The notes beneath the pieces are model-generated. The model did no database searches. It was not told where the DNA came from and worked only from the letters and a program-made list of their open reading frames with translations. This document shows positions 1-5,804 of a DNA stretch of 5,804 bases, piece after piece (the stretch's first letter is position 1; every line of letters starts with the position of its first letter). A program made the translations under genes and the position numbers. Source of the stretch: an uncultured Brachyspira sp. (GTDB taxonomy: Bacteria; Spirochaetota; Brachyspiria; Brachyspirales; Brachyspiraceae); contig CAKVCJ010000135.1 of assembly GCA_934725655.1 (NCBI GenBank), positions 1-5,804 on the forward strand. The letters are read 5' to 3'.

Positions 1-977
1 TAAAGTATTACGGAGAACATTTAGCTTTAAAGGGTGTTTCATATACTATAAATAAAGGAGAAATAGTTGGATTTTTAGGACCGAATGGGGCGGGAAAATC
101 AACTATGATGCGTATTATAACAGGATATCTTCCTGCTACAAGCGGATATGTGTATTTAGATGATTATGAGGTTTATGATAATCCTATAGAATTAAAAAAG
201 AGAATAGGATATATGCCTGAAAATGTTTCATTATATACAGAAATGACTGTAACTGATTATCTTAAATTTTGTGCTAAACTAAAAGGAGTACCAGGAAAGA
301 AAGTAAAATCTGCAGTAGAAAACACTATAGAGATTACAGGGCTTACAAAATATAAAGATAGAATAATAGGACATTTATCTAAAGGATACAGACAAAGAAC
401 AGGAATAGCTCAGGCAATAATACATGACCCTGAAGTTTTAATACTTGATGAGCCTACCAGCGGACTTGACCCTAATCAATTAATAGAGGTAAGAGCTTTA
501 ATAAAAAGTTTAGGCGGAAGCAGGACTGTTATACTTTCTACACATATATTAAGCGAAGTTGAAGATACTTGCGAGAGGGCTTTAATTATAGACAGCGGAG
601 AGCTTATTGCTGAAGATACAATAGAAGGCTTAAAAATGGCTATGGACAGAGAGATACTTGGAGGCAATATTGAACTTAAAGTGGCAGATAAACAAAGTGA
701 TGCTCTTTTATGTGTGAGAGAAGTTAATGGTGTTATACAGGCTGAAACTGATAATTTTGGTACTATTATTATAGAATGTGAAAGAGGAAATGATTCTCGT
801 GCTGAAATAGTAAAACATTTGGTTAATAACAATTTTGATGTATTAGAGATAAAGTCTAAAGAGAGAAGTTTAGAAGAGGTATTTATTTACTTCACAGATA
901 AAAAGAAAAATCAGGATTTTGATAAGAGCAAATATATAAAAGACGACAGTATAAAAACTAATACTGAAGAAGAATAA
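1..977 (+). CDS. ABC-2 type (GldA-like) transporter ATP-binding protein, 5' end off window
   Basis: This is the nucleotide-binding subunit of an export-type ABC transporter; it hydrolyses ATP at the inner face of the cytoplasmic membrane to drive the permease encoded next to it. The reading frame is open to the left edge (first whole codon at 3-5), so the true start is outside. Walker A GPNGAGKST lies at 78-104, a Q-loop with Glu in place of Gln (GYMPEN) near 207-224, the signature LSKGYRQR at 375-398, Walker B VLILDE at 435-452, the D-loop SGLDP at 459-473 and the H-loop His at 543-545. About 140 further residues follow, with the C-terminal region usual in ABC-2 exporters and a charged hydrophilic tail. 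A PE Q-loop is common in the GldA/NatA-like group. The permease starts 45 bases downstream, so the two are probably cotranscribed. The class is certain; the substrate is unknown, and a gliding role should not be assumed from the resemblance. Confidence 0.93.
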   Translation, partial: KYYGEHLALKGVSYTINKGEIVGFLGPNGAGKSTMMRIITGYLPATSGYVYLDDYEVYDNPIELKKRIGYMPENVSLYTEMTVTDYLKFCAKLKGVPGKKVKSAVENTIEITGLTKYKDRIIGHLSKGYRQRTGIAQAIIHDPEVLILDEPTSGLDPNQLIEVRALIKSLGGSRTVILSTHILSEVEDTCERALIIDSGELIAEDTIEGLKMAMDREILGGNIELKVADKQSDALLCVREVNGVIQAETDNFGTIIIECERGNDSRAEIVKHLVNNNFDVLEIKSKERSLEEVFIYFTDKKKNQDFDKSKYIKDDSIKTNTEEE

Positions 978-1022
978 TTAATTAAACAAAAAAAATTAAC
1001 TATTAATAAAAAAGAGGTAAAA

Positions 1023-1730
1023 ATGAGAAACATATATGTTGTATTTGCAAGGGAGATTCAATCTTTTTATGTATCTCCTTTATATTATATATTAGGATTT
1101 ATTTATTTAGCTTTAACAGGTTATTTTTTCACCATAGAAGTTTATTACAGTAAATTAGCAGTAATGGAAAACACTATGTATAATATTGGTTTTTTTACAA
1201 TATTATTTTTATCAATTTTATGTATGAAGTTAATAGCAGAAGAGAGAGCATCTGGTACATTTGAACTTATAATGACCTCCCCTATTACTTCACTTCAATA
1301 TGTTATTGGTAAATATTTATCTGTATTAGTTGTTTATGCTTCACTTTTAATTATGACTTTTGTTTATCCTATACTTTTAATGGTATTTGGAAAGCCAGAT
1401 ATGGGTGTAATATTCAGCGGATATTTAGGATTATTCTTGCTTGGAACTGCTATACTTGGACTTGGTTTAATAGCTACAAGTATATCAAAAAGTCAATTAG
1501 TAGCTGCTATTTTGGGAGTATCTATGGGTGTATTTGCTTACATCATAAATTGGCTTAGTGAGATGTTTACTGGTGCTAGCAAATTATTGAATGCTATTTC
1601 TATAACTACATATTTTTCTGATTTCACTAAGGGGCTGATAGATATACAAAATGTAATATTCTTTCTTATTTGGGCTATTGCTTGCATATCAATATCCACT
1701 ATGCTTGTAGAATCATATAAGTGGCAATAA
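1023..1730 (+). CDS. ABC-2 type (GldF-like) transporter permease
   Basis: This is the 235-residue membrane subunit that pairs with the ATPase just upstream. Six hydrophobic segments can be read at about residues 20-42, 54-72, 99-122, 130-152, 158-180 and 210-229. After the second comes the coupling-region motif EERASGTFELIMTSP (73-87), which is typical of GldF-like ABC-2 permeases. The N-terminus (an ARE segment, then SPLYYILG) and the late FTKGLIDIQ segment (201-209) also fit that family. The start is supported by an AGAGG ribosome site at 1013-1017, five bases before the ATG. The GldG-type auxiliary protein often encoded right after GldF is absent here; an ankyrin gene follows instead. Family confidence is high. 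The transported substrate, and whether the partner is a homodimer or another permease encoded off-window, cannot be told. Confidence 0.9.
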   Translation: MRNIYVVFAREIQSFYVSPLYYILGFIYLALTGYFFTIEVYYSKLAVMENTMYNIGFFTILFLSILCMKLIAEERASGTFELIMTSPITSLQYVIGKYLSVLVVYASLLIMTFVYPILLMVFGKPDMGVIFSGYLGLFLLGTAILGLGLIATSISKSQLVAAILGVSMGVFAYIINWLSEMFTGASKLLNAISITTYFSDFTKGLIDIQNVIFFLIWAIACISISTMLVESYKWQ

Positions 1731-1747
1731 GTAAAGGCTTATAATAT

Positions 1748-2323
1748 ATGTCTCAAATAGTTGAATATGTAAAAAATAATGATTTTAATAATGTAAAAAA
1801 ATTAATAGAAATTGATAATTCATTAGTTGATGCGAGAGATGAAGAGACAAGATTTACGCTTTTAATGCTTTGTGCTAAAAAAGGTTATATTGAGATAGCA
1901 AAGCTTTTAGTAGAAGAGGGTGCAAATTTAAACTTAAGAAGTAAAACAGGAATAACAGCTTTAATGTTTGCCTGTGCCGAAAAACAAACAGAAGTTGCCA
2001 AATATTTAATAGATTCTGGGGCTGATGTTAATTTAAGAGACAAGCCATTATTTTCTGCTTTACTTTATGCTTCACTTACAAAAGAACATGATATTATAAA
2101 ATCATTAATTGAAGCGGGTGCTGATGTAAATGCTAAAAATTTTAAATTAGTAACCCCTTTGATGTTTGCTTCTGGCATAAACGATATAGAGACAATGAAG
2201 CTTTTAATAGAAAATGGAGCAGATATAGAACATAAAAATAAAGACGGAGAGAGAGCATTAGAGTTTGCTATTCGTAAAGAACAAAAAGAGGCTGCAGATT
2301 ATTTAAAAACTATTTCCAAATGA
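1748..2323 (+). CDS. Ankyrin-repeat protein
   Basis: This is a 191-residue protein built almost entirely of ankyrin repeats, a fold that mediates protein-protein binding. The repeats fall in a regular 33-residue register: a degenerate first one at about 1-33, then 34-66, 67-99, 100-132, 133-165 and a C-terminal cap at 166-191. Each core repeat shows the TxLMxA...(I/V)xKxLIExGAD(V/I)NxK pattern, for example GADVN at 91-95 and 124-128 and GADIE at 157-161. There is no signal peptide or membrane segment, so it is probably cytosolic. The ATG lies 17 bases after the permease stop, with a modest AAGG ribosome site at 1734-1737. This spacing suggests cotranscription with the ABC genes, though a functional link is only inferred. 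The binding partner is unknown. Ankyrin proteins are numerous in some spirochaetes such as Brachyspira. Confidence 0.93.
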   Translation: MSQIVEYVKNNDFNNVKKLIEIDNSLVDARDEETRFTLLMLCAKKGYIEIAKLLVEEGANLNLRSKTGITALMFACAEKQTEVAKYLIDSGADVNLRDKPLFSALLYASLTKEHDIIKSLIEAGADVNAKNFKLVTPLMFASGINDIETMKLLIENGADIEHKNKDGERALEFAIRKEQKEAADYLKTISK

Positions 2324-2386
2324 TTTTTTAAAAACATATAAAAATAAATATAATCTAATTTCAATAAAATATATTCTCTAATTTCT

Positions 2387-2414
2387 TTGATTTTTTTTTA
2401 ATATATATTATAAT
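2387..2414 (+). promoter_or_regulatory. Predicted sigma-70-type promoter of the TM2-domain gene
   Basis: TTGATT (2387-2392) and a perfect TATAAT (2409-2414) are separated by 16 bases, with an expected start near 2421. This gives a leader of about 28 bases before the ATG at 2449, leaving room for the AGGAG ribosome site at 2437-2441. It sits in the 125-base gap after the ankyrin gene, which otherwise shows only AT-rich sequence and no convincing terminator hairpin. Chance matches are common in such DNA, but the spacing and position are good. Confidence 0.6.
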
Positions 2415-2448
2415 TTTAAAATAATAATTTATCATTAGGAGATTTATT

Positions 2449-2658
2449 ATGAGTAATGAAGTATCTGATAGAAGTTGGGTTGTAACTTTACTTTTAGCAA
2501 TATTTTTGCCAGTGCATAGATTTTATGTTGGCAAGGTTGGTACTGGAATATTATATTGGCTTACTGTAGGCGGATTTGGAATATGGTATATAGTTGATAT
2601 AGTTTTAATATTGTTAGATATTTTTACAGATAAAGAAGGAAGAAAATTAAGAAAATAA
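2449..2658 (+). CDS. TM2-domain small membrane protein
   Basis: This is a 69-residue protein covering one TM2 domain. Two hydrophobic segments (about residues 11-21 and 33-57) flank the hallmark HRFYVGKVGTGIL, followed by GGFGIWYIVDIVLIL with the conserved Asp near the second membrane segment. A short charged tail (DKEGRKLRK) ends the protein. The first segment runs straight from AIFL into PVHRFY, whereas most family members have a Gly-rich turn (of the form LGxxGxHRFY), so the turn looks about three residues shorter. The start is well supported by AGGAG at 2437-2441, seven bases before the ATG, and by the upstream promoter. It stands alone between the ankyrin gene and the convergent met operon. 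The family is confident. The molecular role of bacterial TM2 proteins is poorly defined, and I assign none. Confidence 0.88.
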   Translation: MSNEVSDRSWVVTLLLAIFLPVHRFYVGKVGTGILYWLTVGGFGIWYIVDIVLILLDIFTDKEGRKLRK

Positions 2659-2670
2659 AACTTTAATATA

Positions 2671-2730
2671 AAATAAAAAACCTCTAGTAAAATCAATTAT
2701 AAAATTAATTACTAGAGGTTTTATTTTTAT
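2671..2730. terminator. Bidirectional intrinsic terminator between convergent genes
   Basis: A perfect 14-bp inverted repeat has arms at 2677-2690 (AAAACCTCTAGTAA) and 2709-2722 (TTACTAGAGGTTTT), with an 18-base AT-rich loop. On the + strand the stem runs into a T-rich tract at 2719-2730. On the - strand the A-rich left flank (2671-2680) becomes a T-rich tract. It can therefore end both the TM2 transcript and the met operon transcript, whose last gene stops at 2744. Confidence 0.88.
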
Positions 2731-2743
2731 CTAAAAATTATTT

Positions 2744-3562
2744 TTATTTCCAAGTAGGTAAATAAGAACCTTTAAAATTATTGTTATATACTTCTTCTAC
2801 TATAGCAGATTGATAAGCAGCAACAACTTTTTTATATAATTCATTATCTTTATCAGCAGTTCTTGCCGCAATTAAATTAACAAAAGATTTAGTACTGTAT
2901 ATTGCAGGGTCATCTTTAAAAATATAATCAGAACCAGGATTAAGACCAAAATCTATAGCATAATTACCATTAATAACTGCACAAGCAACATCAGGAAGCA
3001 AACTATAAATACTTCCCGCATCAACTTCAACAATCTCTAAAGATAAAGGATTGTCTACTATATCAGCAACACTAGGAGAATCTCCAGCCTCAGGTCTTAC
3101 TTTAATTAATCCAGCAGCCTCCAAAACTTTTAAAGCTCTTCCGCCATTAGAAGGGTCATTAGGTATAGCTACTTTATCTCCTTTTTTAACTTCTTTTACA
3201 TTTGAAATATTAGTAGAATAAATATTCATAGCAGATATATAAGTATCAGCAATAGCAGTTAAATCATAGCCTTTATTTGATATTTCATCATTAAAATAAG
3301 CATAATGTTGAAAAGCATTCAAATCTATTTCGCCGTCATTTAAAGCCTGATTAGGTATAGTGTAATCAGCAAAAGAAACCAATTCTACAGTAATACCCTC
3401 TTCTGCTAATTTTTTTACTATAGGATTCCAAATTTGATAATCAGATTCTCCAGCAAAACCAACTTTTACAACAGTTTTATTAGAATCAGATTTTCCGCCG
3501 CCGCATGCACCAAAAGTAAAAATTAGTGCTGCAAAGGCTGCAACTAATAAAATTTTCTTCAT
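2744..3562 (-). CDS. metQ: MetQ/NlpA-family substrate-binding lipoprotein of methionine ABC importer
   Basis: This is the 272-residue solute-binding subunit that delivers ligand, most likely methionine, to the MetNI transporter. A signal peptide (KK, then a hydrophobic stretch 4-17) ends in a relaxed lipobox FGAC with the lipidated Cys at residue 20, followed by a flexible GGGKSDSN linker. The NlpA-family domain starts near residue 31 and shows the family blocks PNQALNDGEIDLNAFQH (70-86), AIPNDPSNGGRAL (132-144) and AVINGNYA (195-202). An AAGGAG ribosome site (complement of 3573-3578), ten bases before the ATG, fixes the start. It is the last gene of the - strand operon, 61 bases after the dehydrogenase gene and just before the shared terminator. 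The longer gap and a weak candidate promoter could allow extra metQ transcript. Other amino acids or dipeptides are possible ligands in this family, but the NIL domain on its MetN favours methionine. Confidence 0.92.
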   Translation of the reverse strand: MKKILLVAAFAALIFTFGACGGGKSDSNKTVVKVGFAGESDYQIWNPIVKKLAEEGITVELVSFADYTIPNQALNDGEIDLNAFQHYAYFNDEISNKGYDLTAIADTYISAMNIYSTNISNVKEVKKGDKVAIPNDPSNGGRALKVLEAAGLIKVRPEAGDSPSVADIVDNPLSLEIVEVDAGSIYSLLPDVACAVINGNYAIDFGLNPGSDYIFKDDPAIYSTKSFVNLIAARTADKDNELYKKVVAAYQSAIVEEVYNNNFKGSYLPTWK

Positions 3563-3589
3563 AATAAATTAACTCCTTATTAAAAATTA

Positions 3590-3616
3590 TTTATAATAAA
3601 CATATAAAAATGTAAA
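3590..3616 (-). promoter_or_regulatory. Weak candidate internal promoter for metQ
   Basis: On the - strand, TTTACA (complement of 3611-3616) and TATAAA (complement of 3590-3595) are 15 bases apart, which is shorter than ideal. They lie in the 61-base gap before metQ and would give a leader of about 20 bases containing the AAGGAG site. A separate promoter would make sense for a binding protein needed in excess over MetNI. The sequence is so AT-rich that chance is a real alternative. Confidence 0.28.
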
Positions 3617-3623
3617 TTATTTT

Positions 3624-4574
3624 TCACATATTAAGCGACAATTGATAATTTTTAGTCATAGTATCGCAGGAAGCATCAAAAAGTTTTTTCTCTTCTTCAT
3701 TCATTTTAAGCTCAATTATCTCCTCAACTCCATTAGCTCCGAGAACTGCAGGCACAGAAGCATAAACATCTTTTTGACTATACTCTCCATTAAGATAAAC
3801 CGATACAGGCAAAACTCTATGCTCATCACAAAGTATAGCCCTCGCAACCTCTGCAAGCGAAGTACCTATTCCAAACTCTGTAGAACCCTTACCCAATAAA
3901 ACATCCCAACCGCCTCTTCTTCCTTTATCAGCTAATTCATTTAAATCTAATTTAGCATATTTATCCTTGCCTTCTTTGATAAGTTCAAATAAAGGTTTTC
4001 CTGCTATAGTTACACAAGACCAAGCGACCATTTGGCTTTCACCATGTTCGCCTAATGCATAAGCATATACAGATTTTTGATCAACATTAATAGCCTCAGA
4101 TATAGCTCTTCTTAGTCTTGCAGAATCTAATGTTGTACTTGTAGATATTATTCTTTTAGCATCATAATTTAATTTATTTTGTAAATAATGAGTAATAACA
4201 TCAGCAGGATTGGAAATATTGATTATAATTCCATTAAACTTAGTTTTTTTAATATTAGCTACTATATCTTTCATAACTTCTACAGTAGCCCCCAAAGTAT
4301 CCATTCTGGTTTGATTTTCTTTAGGCAAAGGCCCCGCACATACAACCATTAAATCAGCATCATCAATATCACTGTAATCTCCAGCCTTAACTTCAACTCT
4401 ATGAGGAAGATAAACAACAGCATCAAATATATCAAGAGCCTGAGCAAAAGCTTTTTTCTTGTCTATATCAATATAAACAATATTTTCAACTAAACCCTGA
4501 GCCGCTAAAGCATATCCAACATGCGAACCCACATGCCCAGCTCCTACAATAACAGCCTTTCTATTTTTAATCAT
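3624..4574 (-). CDS. ldh: L-lactate dehydrogenase family NAD-dependent 2-hydroxyacid dehydrogenase
   Basis: This is a full-length 316-residue LDH/MDH-superfamily enzyme expected to interconvert a 2-oxoacid and an L-2-hydroxyacid with NAD(H) in the cytosol. The Rossmann motif GAGHVG is at residues 11-16, with Asp36 placed to bind the NAD ribose. The catalytic set is complete: Arg90, Asn122 (in ISNPAD), Asp150 and Arg153 (in LDSARLR) and the proton-relay His177 (in GEHGES). The substrate loop reads AGPLPKENQTR; by my alignment Pro84 occupies the position of Gln in lactate and Arg in malate enzymes. LDH, or a relative such as L-2-hydroxyisocaproate dehydrogenase, therefore fits better than MDH. 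An AAAGGA ribosome site (complement of 4581-4586) lies six bases before the ATG. It sits 36 bases after metI and 61 before metQ on the same strand, which is unusual company for a fermentation enzyme. The superfamily is certain; lactate as the substrate is likely but unproven. Confidence 0.88.
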   Translation of the reverse strand: MIKNRKAVIVGAGHVGSHVGYALAAQGLVENIVYIDIDKKKAFAQALDIFDAVVYLPHRVEVKAGDYSDIDDADLMVVCAGPLPKENQTRMDTLGATVEVMKDIVANIKKTKFNGIIINISNPADVITHYLQNKLNYDAKRIISTSTTLDSARLRRAISEAINVDQKSVYAYALGEHGESQMVAWSCVTIAGKPLFELIKEGKDKYAKLDLNELADKGRRGGWDVLLGKGSTEFGIGTSLAEVARAILCDEHRVLPVSVYLNGEYSQKDVYASVPAVLGANGVEEIIELKMNEEEKKLFDASCDTMTKNYQLSLNM

Positions 4575-4610
4575 AAAAAATCCTTTATAAAATATATAAC
4601 TTCACAAAAA

Positions 4611-5291
4611 TTAATGACTTGCTTTTTTTACTATAAAATTACCAAGTGCCTGTATTAACCCAACAAGTATAACAAGAAGTATCACAGAAACATATATAAT
4701 ATCTAATTTATTTCTATAGTATCCAGACTGTATAGCATAAGTACCAAGCCCGCCAGCCCCAACAGCACCTGCCATAGCAGTAAGCCCTATTAAACTAATA
4801 GCGGTGATTGTAGTTCCTCTTGCTATAGGAGCAATACTCTCTTTTAAATAAACTCTAAATATTATCGCTATAGGAGAAGAGCCCATAGATTGAGCAGCTT
4901 CTACAAGTCCAGGATTCACTTCAGATAAAGCACTCTCCATCTGTCTGGCAAAAAAAGGCACAGTTCCAAAAATTAAAGGCAATATAGCTCCCTTCACACC
5001 AATAGCAGTACCCATTATAAACCTTGTTAAAGGCACAAGCATAGCAAGAAGTATAATAAAAGGTATAGCCCTGAAAAAGTTAATAACTTTACTAAGCACT
5101 TCATATATTATAATATTTTGCATAATACCGTATCTCTTAGTAACAATTAAAAGTATACCCAAAAATCCGCCTACAAAAAAAGATATTACCCCAGAATATA
5201 AAAGCATAACAAATGTTTGTATAATACTGTCATAAAGTTTTGGCAAATCATTCATTACATTCGGCATTAATTTATTTAGAAACTCTAGCAT
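4611..5291 (-). CDS. metI: MetI methionine ABC transporter permease
   Basis: This is the 226-residue inner-membrane channel subunit of the MetNIQ importer, close to the usual length of about 217. About five hydrophobic segments are visible (roughly residues 22-50, 66-92, 98-115, 153-184 and 198-220). The cytoplasmic coupling loop that docks on MetN is at 131-150, with the EAA motif EAAQSMGSSP; the typical PFFARQMESALSEVNPG lies just before it (112-128). GAVGAGGLG (175-183) is another MetI hallmark. The start overlaps the end of metN by 20 bases and is set by a GGAGG ribosome site inside metN, nine bases before the ATG, suggesting translational coupling. Met9 and Met13 are less likely starts because they lack such a site. 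Confidence 0.94.
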   Translation of the reverse strand: MLEFLNKLMPNVMNDLPKLYDSIIQTFVMLLYSGVISFFVGGFLGILLIVTKRYGIMQNIIIYEVLSKVINFFRAIPFIILLAMLVPLTRFIMGTAIGVKGAILPLIFGTVPFFARQMESALSEVNPGLVEAAQSMGSSPIAIIFRVYLKESIAPIARGTTITAISLIGLTAMAGAVGAGGLGTYAIQSGYYRNKLDIIYVSVILLVILVGLIQALGNFIVKKASH

Positions 5292-5804
5292 CAGATACTA
5301 CCTCCACATCAACTTTTTTTTCTCTAAGAAAATCAATAGCTTTATTTATTCCTCCGCGCTCATTTTCATGCATTATAACAACAAGCCCTCCAAGTAAACT
5401 CTCATCTATAAACTCAACATTTCCAAAAATAATATTAGCATCAACATTGAAAGCCCTAGAGATATGAGAAATAAAAGCCTCTACTACCCCGCCCTTTTTA
5501 TATCTCAGTCTTAATATGCATTCATTTTCTTTTAATACAGTAATATCATTTTTTTCTTCTACGAGATTATATATTTTAGAAAGATTTGATGTAGTATCTA
5601 TAAAATCTTGTGTAATTTTATTTTTTGGCGCAGAAAATACATCAAAAATATTACCCTCTTCTATTAAATTACCAGAATTCATTACCGCAACTCTATGGCA
5701 TAATTCCTTAACAACATTCATCTCATGTGTTATTACAACTATAGTAATCTTTAATTTCTCATTTAGCTTTTTTAATAATTTAAGTATAGAACCTGTAGTT
5801 TGAG
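5272..5804 (-). CDS. metN: MetN methionine ABC transporter ATP-binding protein, 5' part off window
   Basis: This is the C-terminal 176 residues of the ATPase that powers methionine uptake. The frame is open past the right edge, reading QTTGSILKLLKKLNEK and then ITIVVITHEMNVV, so an internal Met at 5721 is not the start. The H-loop His is the complement of 5725-5727; Walker A, signature and Walker B lie outside the window. After RVAVMNSGNLIEEG and the usual FxxPK segment comes a linker, and then from about 5523 to the stop a NIL domain (LRLRYKKGGV, GNVEFIDESLLGGLVV). In known MetN proteins this domain binds methionine and inhibits transport (trans-inhibition), which supports methionine as the substrate here. 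The stop lies 20 bases inside metI. Any promoter or S-box/SAM-type leader controlling the operon would be off-window. Confidence 0.93.
   Translation of the reverse strand, partial: QTTGSILKLLKKLNEKLKITIVVITHEMNVVKELCHRVAVMNSGNLIEEGNIFDVFSAPKNKITQDFIDTTSNLSKIYNLVEEKNDITVLKENECILRLRYKKGGVVEAFISHISRAFNVDANIIFGNVEFIDESLLGGLVVIMHENERGGINKAIDFLREKKVDVEVVSDARVSK
5301..5305 (-). promoter_or_regulatory. metI ribosome binding site embedded in metN
   Basis: GGAGG on the - strand lies within the last codons of metN, nine bases before the metI ATG. It decides the metI start and explains the 20-base gene overlap. Confidence 0.75.

Noticed and set aside
476..832. 118-codon open frame on the - strand
   Set aside because: Lies wholly opposite the ATPase gene's well-conserved coding sequence and resembles no family; a shadow.
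105..977. ABC ATPase starting at the Met at 105
   Set aside because: The frame continues upstream to the window edge and the Walker A motif (78-104) lies before that Met, so it is internal.
1740..1745. Perfect TATAAT just before the ankyrin gene
   Set aside because: It ends three bases before the ATG, so transcription would begin inside the coding region; probably chance.
2324..2386. Terminator after the ankyrin gene
   Set aside because: Only AT-rich runs and weak A/T palindromes are present, with no GC-containing stem.
3600..3613. ACAT...ATGT mini-hairpin between the dehydrogenase and metQ
   Set aside because: The four-base AT-rich stem is too weak for a terminator or attenuator.
3642..3899. 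85-codon open frame on the + strand
   Set aside because: Antisense to the dehydrogenase C-terminal region, with no recognisable domain.
5240..5467. 75-codon open frame on the + strand
   Set aside because: Antisense to metN and metI, low-complexity Ser/Thr-rich translation; a shadow.
5272..5721. metN as a short protein starting at the Met complementary to 5719-5721
   Set aside because: The frame is open to the right edge with clear MetN sequence, including the H-loop His, before that Met.
5516..5803. 95-codon open frame on the + strand
   Set aside because: Antisense to the metN frame; Phe/Ser-rich translation typical of the complement of a Lys/Glu-rich gene.

Overview
The window is AT-rich (about 30% G+C by eye) and densely coded, with short gaps. 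Together, the ankyrin-repeat protein, a relaxed spirochaete-style lipobox, a GldA/GldF-like ABC exporter and a fermentative-type lactate dehydrogenase homologue suggest an intestinal spirochaete such as Brachyspira. This assignment is an inference from gene content and composition. No rRNA or other taxonomic marker is present.

Left part, + strand (1-2323): the 3' part of an ABC ATPase gene, whose start lies off the left edge, is followed by its six-helix ABC-2 permease. Together they resemble the GldA/GldF pair, an export-type transporter of unclear substrate. An ankyrin-repeat gene follows after only 17 bases and is probably cotranscribed. Centre (2324-2743): an AT-rich gap carries a good sigma-70-type promoter for a 69-residue TM2-domain membrane protein. 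That gene ends at a strong hairpin with T-rich flanks on both sides, which can terminate transcription from both directions.

Right part, - strand (2744-5804): a methionine-type ABC importer operon is read right to left. The order is metN (ATPase with C-terminal NIL regulatory domain, cut by the right edge), metI (permease, overlapping metN by 20 bases), an L-lactate/2-hydroxyacid dehydrogenase gene, then metQ (substrate-binding lipoprotein). MetQ captures the ligand outside the inner membrane, MetI forms the channel and MetN drives it, with the NIL domain as the likely feedback sensor.

The most notable point is the dehydrogenase gene between metI and metQ. It keeps all the catalytic residues of the LDH family but has proline at the residue that normally separates lactate (Gln) from malate (Arg) enzymes. 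This raises, without proving, a link between the imported amino acid and 2-oxo/2-hydroxy acid metabolism. I found no RNA genes, CRISPR arrays, insertion sequences or other mobile elements.
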